The notes beneath the pieces are model-generated. The model did not search any database and was not told the DNA's origin. It was given only the letters and a program-made list of their open reading frames with translations. Below, one piece after another: positions 1-6,205 of a stretch of DNA of 6,253 bases. A program made the translations under genes and the position numbers. Each line of letters starts with the position of its first letter. Position 1 is the stretch's first letter. Source of the DNA: JBQCHF01 sp051953655 (GTDB lineage: Bacteria; Actinomycetota; Actinomycetes; Motilibacterales; Motilibacteraceae); the NCBI GenBank assembly GCA_051953655.1, contig JBQCIO010000027.1, positions 1-6,253 of the forward strand. The letters are read 5' to 3'.

Positions 1-1587
1 CGGGCGCGCGCCGGGGTGCTGCTCGGCGCCGGCGCGGCGGGCCTGGCGGCCGGACTGGCCGGCGCCCTGGTGCGCCTGCTGGTCGGCGCCGGGCCGGCGT
101 GGGGGCGGTGGCTGCTGGTGCCCGTGGCCGCGCTGGTGGTCGGCGCGCTGGTCGCGGCCTCGCCGCTCACCCGGCGCGCCCGGCAGGTGCTCGACGTGTG
201 CGCCGTCGTCGTCGCCGGGGCGGTGCTCACGTCCCTGGCCGTTGCCGTCGCGGTGCTCGCGCTGGGGCGGCTGCCGCGGGCGGACGAGGAGCGGGTGGCG
301 CTGCTGGCCGCGGTGCTCGGCGGCGCGGTCGCGGTGCTCGCGGCCCGCCCGGTGGTCGGCACCGCCACCGAGGCGATGCGCCGGCTGGTGGGCCGGCGGC
401 GGCACAGCCCGTGGCAGGTCCTCGCCACCTTCGGCGAGCGGGCCAGCCGCGGCGTGCCGCTGGAGGAGCTGCTGCGCCAGCTGTGCGAGTCGCTGCGGGC
501 CAGCCTCGCCCTGTCCTCGGTGCAGGTCTGGACCCTGGACGGCGACCGCCTCGTCCCGGCCATGGCCGTCCCGTCCGCGGCGCTCTCCTACGGGCCGTCG
601 GAGGGCATCGACGGGGCCGGGCTCGGGGTGCTGGAGCGCGCCACCGTGGCGGGGGAGGGGTGGGCCCGCACCTGGCTGCCGCCCCTGCTCGAGGGGGCTC
701 CGGCGGGTCCGGTGCGCATCGCCCCGGCCCGGCACGGAGGTCAGGTGCTCGGCCTCGTCGTCGCCCGGCGCCCGGTGCAGGGCGAGCCCTTCGCCGAGGC
801 CGACGAGCGGGCCCTGGGGGAGCTGGCCGGCCGGCTCGGCGTCGTGCTGCACAACGCTGCGCTGGACGCGGCCCTGCAGGAGACCCTCGACGACCTGCGC
901 CGGGCCAACGCCGAGCTGCGGGCCTCCCGCAGCCGGCTGGTGGCCGCGGCCGACGCGGAGCGGCGGCGGATCGAGCGCGACCTGCACGACGGCGCGCAGC
1001 AGCACCTCGTGGCCCTGGCCGTGAACCTCGGGCTGGCCCGGCAGCTGCTCACCGAGTCGCCCGAGGAGGCGGGGGAGGTGCTCGCCGCCCTGTCCGGCGA
1101 CGTGCAGGCCACCATCGCCGAGCTCCGCTCGCTCGCGCACGGCATCTACCCGCCGCTGCTGCTGGACTCGGGCCTGGCCGAGGCGCTGCGGGCGGCCGCG
1201 GTGCGCTCCCCGGCAGCGGCCGTGGTGCGCGCCGAGGGCGTCGGGCGCTACCCGGCGCAGGTGGAGGCCGCCGTCTACTTCTGCTGCCTCGAGGCGCTGG
1301 CGAACGCCGGCAAGCACGCGCCCGGGGCGCGGGTGGAGGTCGTGCTCGCCGACGACGGCGGCCGGCTGCGCTTCACGGTGCGCGACGACGGCCCCGGCTT
1401 CGACCCCGCGGTGGTGGGCGCGGCCGGGCACGGGCTGGTCAACATGGCCGACCGGGTCGGCGCGGTGGGCGGGTCGGTCCGCTGGGACAGCGCCCCGGGA
1501 CGCGGCACGACGGTGACCGGCGAGGTGCCGGTCGCCGAGCGCCCCGCCGCTGCTGCCCGCGCCCGCCTCCCGGTGGGGCAGGGCTAG
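1..1587 (+). CDS. GAF-domain sensor histidine kinase (HisKA_3 type), 5' end cut by window
   Basis: Membrane-anchored sensor kinase of the NarX/LiaS/DegS (HisKA_3) class, which autophosphorylates a histidine and passes phosphate to NarL-type regulators. The frame is open to base 1; a GTG at 16 exists but is probably not the start, because kinases of this layout normally carry a longer membrane region. Numbering from that GTG: hydrophobic segments at about 1-23, 29-49, 58-84 and 94-113; a basic linker (RRLVGRRRHSPW, 122-133); a GAF-like region, about 135-285; a coiled coil, about 285-312; an H-box RDLHDGAQQ with phospho-acceptor His324 and the DxxxQ phosphatase motif (D325, Q329); then HATPase_c with N-box Asn430, G1 box DDGPGF (457-462), GHGL (471-474) and PGRGTT. 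All catalytic motifs are intact, so kinase and phosphatase activity are both expected. The signal is unknown; GAF suggests a cytoplasmic small-molecule or redox input. The stop TAG overlaps the next start by one base, so it is co-translated with the permease. Confidence 0.93.
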   Translation, partial: RARAGVLLGAGAAGLAAGLAGALVRLLVGAGPAWGRWLLVPVAALVVGALVAASPLTRRARQVLDVCAVVVAGAVLTSLAVAVAVLALGRLPRADEERVALLAAVLGGAVAVLAARPVVGTATEAMRRLVGRRRHSPWQVLATFGERASRGVPLEELLRQLCESLRASLALSSVQVWTLDGDRLVPAMAVPSAALSYGPSEGIDGAGLGVLERATVAGEGWARTWLPPLLEGAPAGPVRIAPARHGGQVLGLVVARRPVQGEPFAEADERALGELAGRLGVVLHNAALDAALQETLDDLRRANAELRASRSRLVAAADAERRRIERDLHDGAQQHLVALAVNLGLARQLLTESPEEAGEVLAALSGDVQATIAELRSLAHGIYPPLLLDSGLAEALRAAAVRSPAAAVVRAEGVGRYPAQVEAAVYFCCLEALANAGKHAPGARVEVVLADDGGRLRFTVRDDGPGFDPAVVGAAGHGLVNMADRVGAVGGSVRWDSAPGRGTTVTGEVPVAERPAAAARARLPVGQG

Positions 1588-3959
1588 TGGCCCAGGTCGC
1601 CTGGGGGGCCGTGGGCGCCGTCGCCCGCGGCGAGCTGCGCCGGCGATGGCGCGCGCTGGTCCTGCTCGGACTGCTCGCCGGCGCCGCGGCCGGGCTGGTG
1701 GCCGGCACCGCCGCCGTCGCCGTGCGCACCGGCAGCGCCTACGCCCGGCTGCTCGAGGCCACCCGGCCCGACGACGCGCGCCTGCTCGTCACCGAGCCGC
1801 GGCTGCTGCCCGGGGTGCTCGCGCTGCCGCAGGTCCGGTCCTCCTGGACCGGCATCACCGTGGTCGGCCAGCGGGCCGGCGGCGGGCCGCTGCAGTACAT
1901 CGGGGTGAGCGCCGGGCCGCCGCCGCCGGTCGGCCTGTTCCACCCCGTCGTCGTCCAGGGGCGCGCGGCCGCGGCCGCGGACGAGGTGGTGGTGTCCGAG
2001 CAGGTGGCGAGCCGGATCGCCGGCCCGATGGGCGTGGACCTCGGCGACGTCCTCGCCCTGGACCTGCTCACCCCGACCGAGATCCGCTCCTTCGCGACCG
2101 GCTTCGGCGCACCGGACGGCCCACGGGTGTCGCTGCGGGTCGTCGGCGTGGTCCGCTACCCCGCCTGGGGCGAGGGCCTGCAGAACGTGCTGGCCACCCC
2201 CGCCTTCGCCGACCGCTACGCGGCCTTCTCGCCCGGCCCCACCGCGCTGGTCCGCCTGGCCCCCGGCCCGGCCGCCCGTGCGGCCTTCGACGCCGGGGTG
2301 CGGGCGGCCACCGCCGACGCCCGGCTCCCGCGCGGCGACGGCGGGTTCGCCCCGATCGAGGCCGCCTACCCGCCGGTGCCCGACCCCACGGTGCGGGCCA
2401 GCCAGGCGGTGCTGTCCGGCGCGCTCGGCCTGCTGGCCGGGGTGGCCGGGGTGGCCGGCGTGCTCCTGCTCCTCCAGGGCTTCGCCCGGCACCACGCGGC
2501 GCGCGCCGGGGACCAGCGGGTCGAGGCGGCGCTGGGGCTCACCCGGGCCGAGCGCACCCTGGCCCGATCCCTCCCCGCGCTCCTGCCGGCGGCGCTGGCC
2601 GCGGCGGTGGCGGCGGCTGCCACGGCCGCTGCCGGGCTGCTGGACCCGCTGGGCTCGATGGCCCGCTACGAGCCGGCCCCAGGCTTCCGGCTCGCCCCGG
2701 GCATCGCCGCGGCGGCCGCCGGGCTGGCGGCGCTGGCCGTGCTGCTCGTGGCCGCCGGCACCGCGGCGGTGACGGTGGGCCGCACCGCCCGCGCCGCGTC
2801 CCTGCCCGGCGCCGGAGCCGGGCGGCTGCCCGCCGGGCCGGCCTGGGCGACGGCGGGTGCGGCCCTCGCGCTGCGCGGCGGACGCGGCGCGCTGGGCGTG
2901 CGGGGGACCGCCGTCGGCGCCGCCCTCACCGTGGCGGCGCTGGTGGCCGCGCTCACCGTGGCCGCCGGCCTGGACCGCGCGGTCGGCCGGCCCGAGCGGT
3001 GGGGCTGGGCGGCCGACTTCGCCCTGGTGGACGCCAAGGAGCCGGACGTGGCCCGGATCGCCGCCGACCCGCGGGTCCGCGACGTCGACGTCGTCGCCGG
3101 CGGCAGCGTGCAGGTCGGCGGGCGCGCGGCCCGCGGCTACGCCGTCGAGCGGCGCAAGGGCGCCCTGCCGTGGGAGGTGCTGGAGGGCCGGGTGCCCGCG
3201 ACCGGTGATGGCACCGGGGACGCGGGCGCGGACGAGGTGGCGCTGGGCCCGCGGCTGGCCCGCTCGCTCGGCGTCGGGGTCGGCGACGACGTCGTCGCGC
3301 GCGACCCGAACGGCCTGGACCGCACCTTGCACGTGGTCGGCGTGGTGCTCGTGCCCGGCTTCGACGGCGGCCGGCTCGGGGACACGCTCCTGCTCGGCAG
3401 GAAGCCGCTGGCCGACCTCGCCGCCGCCGAGCCGCAGCTGACCGCGCTGGTGCGCGGCGTCGACCGCGCGGCGGGGACCGCGGTGGGCGAGGAGCTGGCC
3501 GGCGAGCTGGAGCTGGTGCCGGCCACCGCCCCGGCCGAGGTGACGAACCTCGCCGACGTCCGCCACCTGCCCTGGATCCTCGTCGCCGCGCTGGCGGTGA
3601 GCGGGGGCGCCGCCCTCGCGCACGGCCTGCTCACCACGGTGCGCCGGCGGCGCCGCGACCTGGCCGTGCTGTCGGTGCTCGGCCTGCGCCCGCTGCAGGT
3701 GGCCGCGGCGGTGCTGGTGGCCGCGGTCACGACCGCGGGGCTCGCGGTGGCCGTGGGGCTGCCGCTGGGCGCGGCCGCGGGGCGGCTGCTGTGGGCCGAG
3801 CTCGCCGCGGCCAGCTCGCTGGCCGGGGATCCGGCCTGGCCGTGGCGGTGGCTCGGGCTCACCGTGGCCGGCGCGCTGGCCCTCGCGGGTCTCCTGGCCG
3901 CCGTGCCCGCGGTGCGGGCGGCGCGGCTCAGGCCGGCGGAGGCGCTGCGGGCGGAGTGA
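1587..3959 (+). CDS. FtsX/MacB-type ABC transporter permease, 790 aa, duplicated
   Basis: Integral membrane subunit of a type VII (FtsX/MacB/LolCE-like) ABC system, which usually moves lipids, peptides or antibiotics or transmits force rather than importing nutrients. The start is the GTG whose G is the last base of the kinase stop (TAGTG); the frame is open further upstream, but that part overlaps the kinase and reads as low-complexity Arg/Gly/Ala. Hydrophobic segments lie at about 22-46, 274-298, 329-351, 371-396, 441-462, 662-684, 704-727 and 755-775. Two long extracytoplasmic regions follow segments 1 and 5 (about 47-270 and 463-660), giving the duplicated arrangement typical of single-chain actinobacterial FtsX permeases. 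Family marks include the cytoplasmic VRRRRRDLAVLSVLGLRPLQ segment (685-704), which in relatives sits near the ATPase coupling helix, and the C-terminal RAARLRPAEALR ending. No cognate ATPase gene is in the window; it may lie upstream of the kinase. The substrate cannot be told from sequence. Confidence 0.92.
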   Translation: MAQVAWGAVGAVARGELRRRWRALVLLGLLAGAAAGLVAGTAAVAVRTGSAYARLLEATRPDDARLLVTEPRLLPGVLALPQVRSSWTGITVVGQRAGGGPLQYIGVSAGPPPPVGLFHPVVVQGRAAAAADEVVVSEQVASRIAGPMGVDLGDVLALDLLTPTEIRSFATGFGAPDGPRVSLRVVGVVRYPAWGEGLQNVLATPAFADRYAAFSPGPTALVRLAPGPAARAAFDAGVRAATADARLPRGDGGFAPIEAAYPPVPDPTVRASQAVLSGALGLLAGVAGVAGVLLLLQGFARHHAARAGDQRVEAALGLTRAERTLARSLPALLPAALAAAVAAAATAAAGLLDPLGSMARYEPAPGFRLAPGIAAAAAGLAALAVLLVAAGTAAVTVGRTARAASLPGAGAGRLPAGPAWATAGAALALRGGRGALGVRGTAVGAALTVAALVAALTVAAGLDRAVGRPERWGWAADFALVDAKEPDVARIAADPRVRDVDVVAGGSVQVGGRAARGYAVERRKGALPWEVLEGRVPATGDGTGDAGADEVALGPRLARSLGVGVGDDVVARDPNGLDRTLHVVGVVLVPGFDGGRLGDTLLLGRKPLADLAAAEPQLTALVRGVDRAAGTAVGEELAGELELVPATAPAEVTNLADVRHLPWILVAALAVSGGAALAHGLLTTVRRRRRDLAVLSVLGLRPLQVAAAVLVAAVTTAGLAVAVGLPLGAAAGRLLWAELAAASSLAGDPAWPWRWLGLTVAGALALAGLLAAVPAVRAARLRPAEALRAE

Positions 3960-4401
3960 CCGGGGCGGCATCGGCGGAGGTGCCCACCGAGCCCGACGGC
4001 CGGGGCTCGGGCAGCGCAGCGGCCCGGCCCGGGCGGTGGTCCTGCCAGAGCCGGCGCAGCAGCCCGGGCCCGACCTCCTCCTTGGGGGCGTAGACGACGC
4101 CGGCCCCCAGTGCCCCGGTGGGCAGGTCGGCCAGGTCGTAGCTGGAGCACAGCAGCACCAGGACGCCGGGGTGCTCGGCGCGCAGCCTGGTCGCGGCGGT
4201 GATGCCGCCCATCCCCGGCATCCGGACGTCCAGGACGACGACGTCGGGGGTCAGCTCCCGGGCCCGGTCCAGCGCCTCCTCGCCGCTGGCGGCCTCGCCG
4301 ACCAGCTCGAGGTCGCCGGCCCGGCGCAGCACGCCGGCCAGCGCCAGCCGGTAGGCCGCGTGGTCGTCGACGACGAGCACGCGCAGGCGGGGGGTCTCCA
4401 C
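3928..4401 (-). CDS. Receiver-only response regulator without output domain, 157 aa
   Basis: Single REC domain protein. Numbering from the GTG at 4401: acidic pocket VVDDH (D12, D13), phospho-acceptor D58 in VVVLDVRMPGMGG, Ser86/Ser87 at the Thr/Ser switch position, and the conserved Lys107 in YAPKEEVGPGLLRRLW. All phosphorylation residues are present. After about residue 120 there is no LuxR, OmpR or enzymatic domain, only a Pro/Ala/Ser-rich tail, so it cannot act as a classical DNA-binding regulator. It more likely acts by protein contact or as a phosphate sink (inference). The start at 4401 puts the first beta strand a few residues in, as usual for REC proteins; an in-frame GTG at 4473 would add 24 non-conserved residues and sits inside a palindrome. 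No clear Shine-Dalgarno precedes 4401. It lies 99 bases after the NarL-type regulator on the same strand, so co-transcription is likely, and its 3' end overlaps the permease gene by 32 bases antisense. Confidence 0.88.
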   Translation of the reverse strand: METPRLRVLVVDDHAAYRLALAGVLRRAGDLELVGEAASGEEALDRARELTPDVVVLDVRMPGMGGITAATRLRAEHPGVLVLLCSSYDLADLPTGALGAGVVYAPKEEVGPGLLRRLWQDHRPGRAAALPEPRPSGSVGTSADAAPVTPPAAPPPA

Positions 4402-4433
4402 GAGAAGGAGTGTGCCGGGCCGGGCGGCACCGC

Positions 4434-4481
4434 GGGCAGGGTGCCCACCGGTCGGTCGGGGTGGTGCTACCACCCCTGCCC
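4434..4481. repeat. Nested inverted repeats between the two regulator genes (operator or leader hairpin)
   Basis: The gap between the two minus-strand regulators is dense in dyad symmetry. The core is a perfect 8-bp-arm palindrome with a 3-base centre, GGGGTGGTGCTACCACCCC (4458-4476). Around it an outer pair, GGGCAGGG (4434-4441) and CCCTGCCC (4474-4481), is also perfectly complementary and overlaps the inner right arm, so the two pairings would be mutually exclusive. A small hairpin GGGCA-GGG-TGCCC (4434-4446) adds a third option. No T-tract follows on either strand, so a classical intrinsic terminator is not supported. It could be an operator for a dimeric regulator, or an RNA structure in the leader of the receiver-only gene that tunes its expression relative to the NarL-type gene. 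Which role applies is undecided. Confidence 0.6.
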
Positions 4482-4500
4482 AACCCCTACGCGTGCACCA

Positions 4501-5172
4501 TCACGCGACCGGCTGCTCGTCCAGGTACACCAGCACCGCGGCGACGCGGCGGTTGACGTCGGGCTCCTCCCGCAGGTGCAGCTTCGCGAAGATCGAGTTG
4601 GTGTGCTTCTCGATCGCCCGCTCGGACAGGAACAGGGTGGCCGCGATGGCGGCATTGCTCTTGCCCTGGGCCATCTCGCCGAGCACCTCGAGCTCGCGCG
4701 GGGTGAGGAACGACAGGGCCGACCGCTCGCTCGCCCGGTTCGCGCTCACCAGCCGCTCGACCACCGTCGGGTCGATGACCGAACCGCCCGCGGCCACGGT
4801 GCGCACGGCGGCGGCCAGCTCGTCCGCGCCGGCCACCCGCTCCTTGAGCAGGTAGGCGCGCCCGGTCGCGCCGCCCTCGAGCAGCCGCAGCGCGTAGGTG
4901 GCCTCGGCGTGCTGGCTGAGCAGCACCACACCGACCTCGGGGTGCTCCGCCCGCAGCCGGGCGGCGGCGACGATGCCCTCGTCCACCCCGGTGGGTGGCA
5001 TCCGGATGTCGCTGACCACGACGTCGGGCCGTTCGCGCTCCACCAGCGCCATCAGCTCCGGCAGCGTGCCGACGCTGCCCACCAGCTCCACCCCGTCGGC
5101 CGCGGCGAGCAGCCGCTCCAGCCCCTGCCGCAGCAGCGCGCTGTCCTCGGCCAGCACCACCCGGATCGTCAC
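4501..5172 (-). CDS. NarL/LuxR-family response regulator, 223 aa
   Basis: DNA-binding response regulator. The REC domain spans about residues 1-120: acidic pair E9-D10 in VVLAEDSALLRQGL, phospho-acceptor D55 in VVVSDIRMPP, Ser86 switch, and Lys110 in AYLLKERV. The LuxR/GerE HTH lies at about 154-215: LTPRELEVLGEMAQGKSN, then AIAATLFLSERAIEKHTNSIFAKL with the recognition helix around SERAIEKHTNSIF. The length of 223 residues is standard. GTG at 5172 is chosen because MTIRVVLAED places the first beta strand at the expected position; the frame is open upstream to 5355, but those residues are not domain-like and would cross the divergent promoter region. An AAGGTG sequence about 7 bases upstream can serve as ribosome binding site. 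As a HisKA_3-class partner type it is the best candidate for phosphorylation by the kinase at 1-1587, although the two genes are convergent and separated by two genes, so pairing is an inference. Autoregulation through the upstream inverted repeat is plausible. Confidence 0.94.
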   Translation of the reverse strand: MTIRVVLAEDSALLRQGLERLLAAADGVELVGSVGTLPELMALVERERPDVVVSDIRMPPTGVDEGIVAAARLRAEHPEVGVVLLSQHAEATYALRLLEGGATGRAYLLKERVAGADELAAAVRTVAAGGSVIDPTVVERLVSANRASERSALSFLTPRELEVLGEMAQGKSNAAIAATLFLSERAIEKHTNSIFAKLHLREEPDVNRRVAAVLVYLDEQPVA

Positions 5173-5186
5173 GGCGGCACACCTTA
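5173..5186 (-). promoter_or_regulatory. Putative -10 / ribosome binding site of the NarL-type regulator gene
   Basis: On the minus strand the sequence before the GTG reads CCCTAAGGTGTGCCGCC. TAAGGT (5186-5181) fits the actinobacterial -10 pattern TANNNT, and its end lies 8 bases before the start codon, which would give a leaderless or nearly leaderless transcript. The same bases also contain AAGGTG, an acceptable Shine-Dalgarno if transcription starts further upstream. There is no recognisable -35 hexamer. The two readings are alternatives. Confidence 0.4.
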
Positions 5187-5248
5187 GGGCACGTCTCGGG
5201 AGTCGCTCGGGGCCGTGCGCCCACGATGGGCTCTCGAGACGCGCCCTA
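5185..5248. repeat. 18-bp-arm inverted repeat in the divergent promoter region
   Basis: The left arm (5185-5202) and right arm (5231-5248) are reverse complements at 16 of 18 positions, separated by a 28-base spacer. Read outward towards either gene, both arms follow CTCYCGAGACGYGCCCTA, and the next bases continue AGG towards the regulator and TGG towards the importer, giving CCCTA(A/T)GG on both sides. The right arm contains the 8-bp palindrome TCTCGAGA (5232-5239). The spacer holds a small dyad CCCA-CGA-TGGG (5220-5230). The arrangement suits either paired binding sites for one regulator controlling both divergent genes, or two mirror-image promoters recognised by the same sigma factor. As RNA it could also fold into a long stem, but the location between divergent starts favours a DNA-level role. 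Confidence 0.75.
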
Positions 5249-5330
5249 TGGGAGCCTCCGATCGCTCGCCGGGAATGCGGGGGAGCAGCGGGGGAAGAGG
5301 GCTGGGCGGATCGGATAGAGCTGGCCGTCT

Positions 5331-5345
5331 GGTGGTACAACCGTG
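5331..5345 (+). promoter_or_regulatory. GGTGGT-N3-ACC motif and possible -10 directly before the importer gene
   Basis: GGTGGTACAACC (5331-5342) is an imperfect dyad, and it shares GGTGGT-N3-ACC with the perfect palindrome at 4458-4476, with identical spacing. It contains TACAAC (5336-5341), which resembles a -10 element and ends 7 bases before the ATG at 5349, so a leaderless transcript is conceivable. No convincing Shine-Dalgarno is present before this ATG, which fits that reading. The stretch from 5249 to 5330 is purine-rich with small repeats (GGGGGA twice, CGGAT twice) and shows no other recognisable element. Confidence 0.3.
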
Positions 5346-5348
5346 CAT

Positions 5349-6143
5349 ATGTCATCGAACACGGATGAAGCAGGCGAGGTGGGCAGGAGCGTCGCCGACG
5401 TGCGCGACGCGCCGCTGCTGCGCGTCCGTGGCGTCTCCAAGTCCTTCGGGCCGCACGTCGCGCTGCGCGAGGTCGACCTGGAGGTGCAGCGGGGCGAGGT
5501 GGTCGTCGTGCTCGGGCCGTCCGGTTCGGGCAAGTCCACCCTGTGCCGGTGCATCAACCGGCTGGAGACGGTCGACGCCGGCACGATCGAGGTCGACGGC
5601 CGCCCCGTGCCCGAGGAGGGCAGGTCACTGGCCCGGCTGCGCGCCGACGTCGGGATGGTCTTCCAGTCCTTCAACCTGTTCGGGCACAAGACCGTGCTCC
5701 AGAACGTCACCCTCGGGCCGGTCAAGGTCCGGGGGCTGTCCAAGGCCGAGGCCGAGCGCCGCGCCATGGAGCTGCTGGAGCGGGTGGGCGTGGCCGACCA
5801 GGCCGGCAAGCACCCGGCGCAGCTGTCCGGCGGGCAGCAGCAGCGGGTCGCCATCGTGCGCTCGCTGGCCATGGAGCCCAAGCTCATGCTCTTCGACGAG
5901 CCGACGTCGGCGCTCGATCCGGAGATGATCAACGAGGTCCTCGCCGTCATGGTCGAGCTGGCCGGCAGCGGCATGACGATGCTCGTGGTCACCCACGAGA
6001 TGGGCTTCGCCCGCCAGGCCGCCGACCGGGTCGTGTTCATGGCCGACGGGGCGGTGGTCGAGACCGGCGCCCCCGAGGAGTTCTTCACCGCCGCGCGCAC
6101 CGACCGTGCCCGCGACTTCCTCGCCAAGGTGCTCACCCACTAG
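5349..6143 (+). CDS. Polar amino acid ABC importer, ATP-binding subunit (GlnQ/GluA family), 264 aa
   Basis: Cytoplasmic ATPase that powers uptake of a polar amino acid such as glutamate or glutamine with membrane and substrate-binding partners. All nucleotide-binding motifs are intact. Numbering from the ATG: Walker A GPSGSGKST (56-64), Q-loop Gln106 in MVFQSFNLFGHKT, signature LSGGQQQR (159-166), Walker B LMLFDEP (179-185) with catalytic Glu184, D-loop SALD (187-190), and switch His216 in VVTHEMGFAR. The FNLF-HKT segment, the THEMGFAR segment and the EEFF ending region are characteristic of the GlnQ/GluA/HisP branch, so this is not the partner of the FtsX permease. The start is uncertain: the first 22 residues (to about APLLRV) are not conserved in kind. 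Alternatives are GTG 5343, GTG 5379 and GTG 5400; the last has AGGAG at 5385-5389, 10 bases ahead. No hairpin terminator follows, so transcription probably continues into the next gene. Exact substrate is not determinable here. Confidence 0.93.
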   Translation: MSSNTDEAGEVGRSVADVRDAPLLRVRGVSKSFGPHVALREVDLEVQRGEVVVVLGPSGSGKSTLCRCINRLETVDAGTIEVDGRPVPEEGRSLARLRADVGMVFQSFNLFGHKTVLQNVTLGPVKVRGLSKAEAERRAMELLERVGVADQAGKHPAQLSGGQQQRVAIVRSLAMEPKLMLFDEPTSALDPEMINEVLAVMVELAGSGMTMLVVTHEMGFARQAADRVVFMADGAVVETGAPEEFFTAARTDRARDFLAKVLTH

Positions 6144-6162
6144 CCCCCGATCCCTACCTCCC

Positions 6163-6190
6163 GCACTGCCCACCGAGCACTGCCCATCGA
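6163..6190 (+). repeat. Two tandem 14-bp direct repeats in the gap after the importer ATPase gene
   Basis: GCACTGCCCACCGA (6163-6176) is followed immediately by GCACTGCCCATCGA (6177-6190), identical at 13 of 14 positions. It lies in the 72-base gap between two same-strand genes, about 16 bases before a strong ribosome binding site. It may be a slippage duplication or a paired protein-binding site; nothing decides between them. Confidence 0.7.
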
Positions 6191-6205
6191 TCCCCCAACC
6201 CCTGC

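Noticed and set aside
99..1586. Upstream in-frame extension of the permease frame across the kinase gene
   Set aside because: The translated stretch is low-complexity Arg/Ala/Gly and fully overlaps a kinase with intact motifs. The permease-like sequence begins just after GTG 1587.
2436..2458. Short GGCCGGGGT-like direct repeats
   Set aside because: They encode the Ala-Gly-Val residues of a transmembrane segment of the permease and are explained by codon bias.
1584..3971. Very long open frame (about 795 codons) on the minus strand opposite the permease gene
   Set aside because: Composition is Arg/Gly/Pro/His-rich with no domain, and it mirrors the permease codons. Such long antisense frames are routine at this G+C because stop codons are rare.
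4402..4473. Longer start of the receiver-only protein at GTG 4473
   Set aside because: The 24 added residues are Pro/Gly/Arg-rich and unlike a receiver N-terminus, and the GTG is buried in the palindrome. It cannot be fully excluded since the 4401 start also lacks a clear ribosome binding site.
4458..4476. Intrinsic terminator at the 8-bp-arm palindrome
   Set aside because: No run of T follows the stem on either strand, so an operator or leader structure is a better reading.
5173..5355. N-terminal extension of the NarL-type regulator to a start at 5355
   Set aside because: The added 61 residues have no domain character, would run across the inverted repeat and into the divergent gene, and the receiver's first strand begins right after GTG 5172.
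5349..6143. ATPase at 5349-6143 as the energy partner of the FtsX permease
   Set aside because: Its Q-loop region and THEMGFAR segment belong to the amino acid importer (GlnQ/GluA/HisP) branch, not the LolD/MacB branch that serves FtsX-type permeases, and it is in a different transcription unit.
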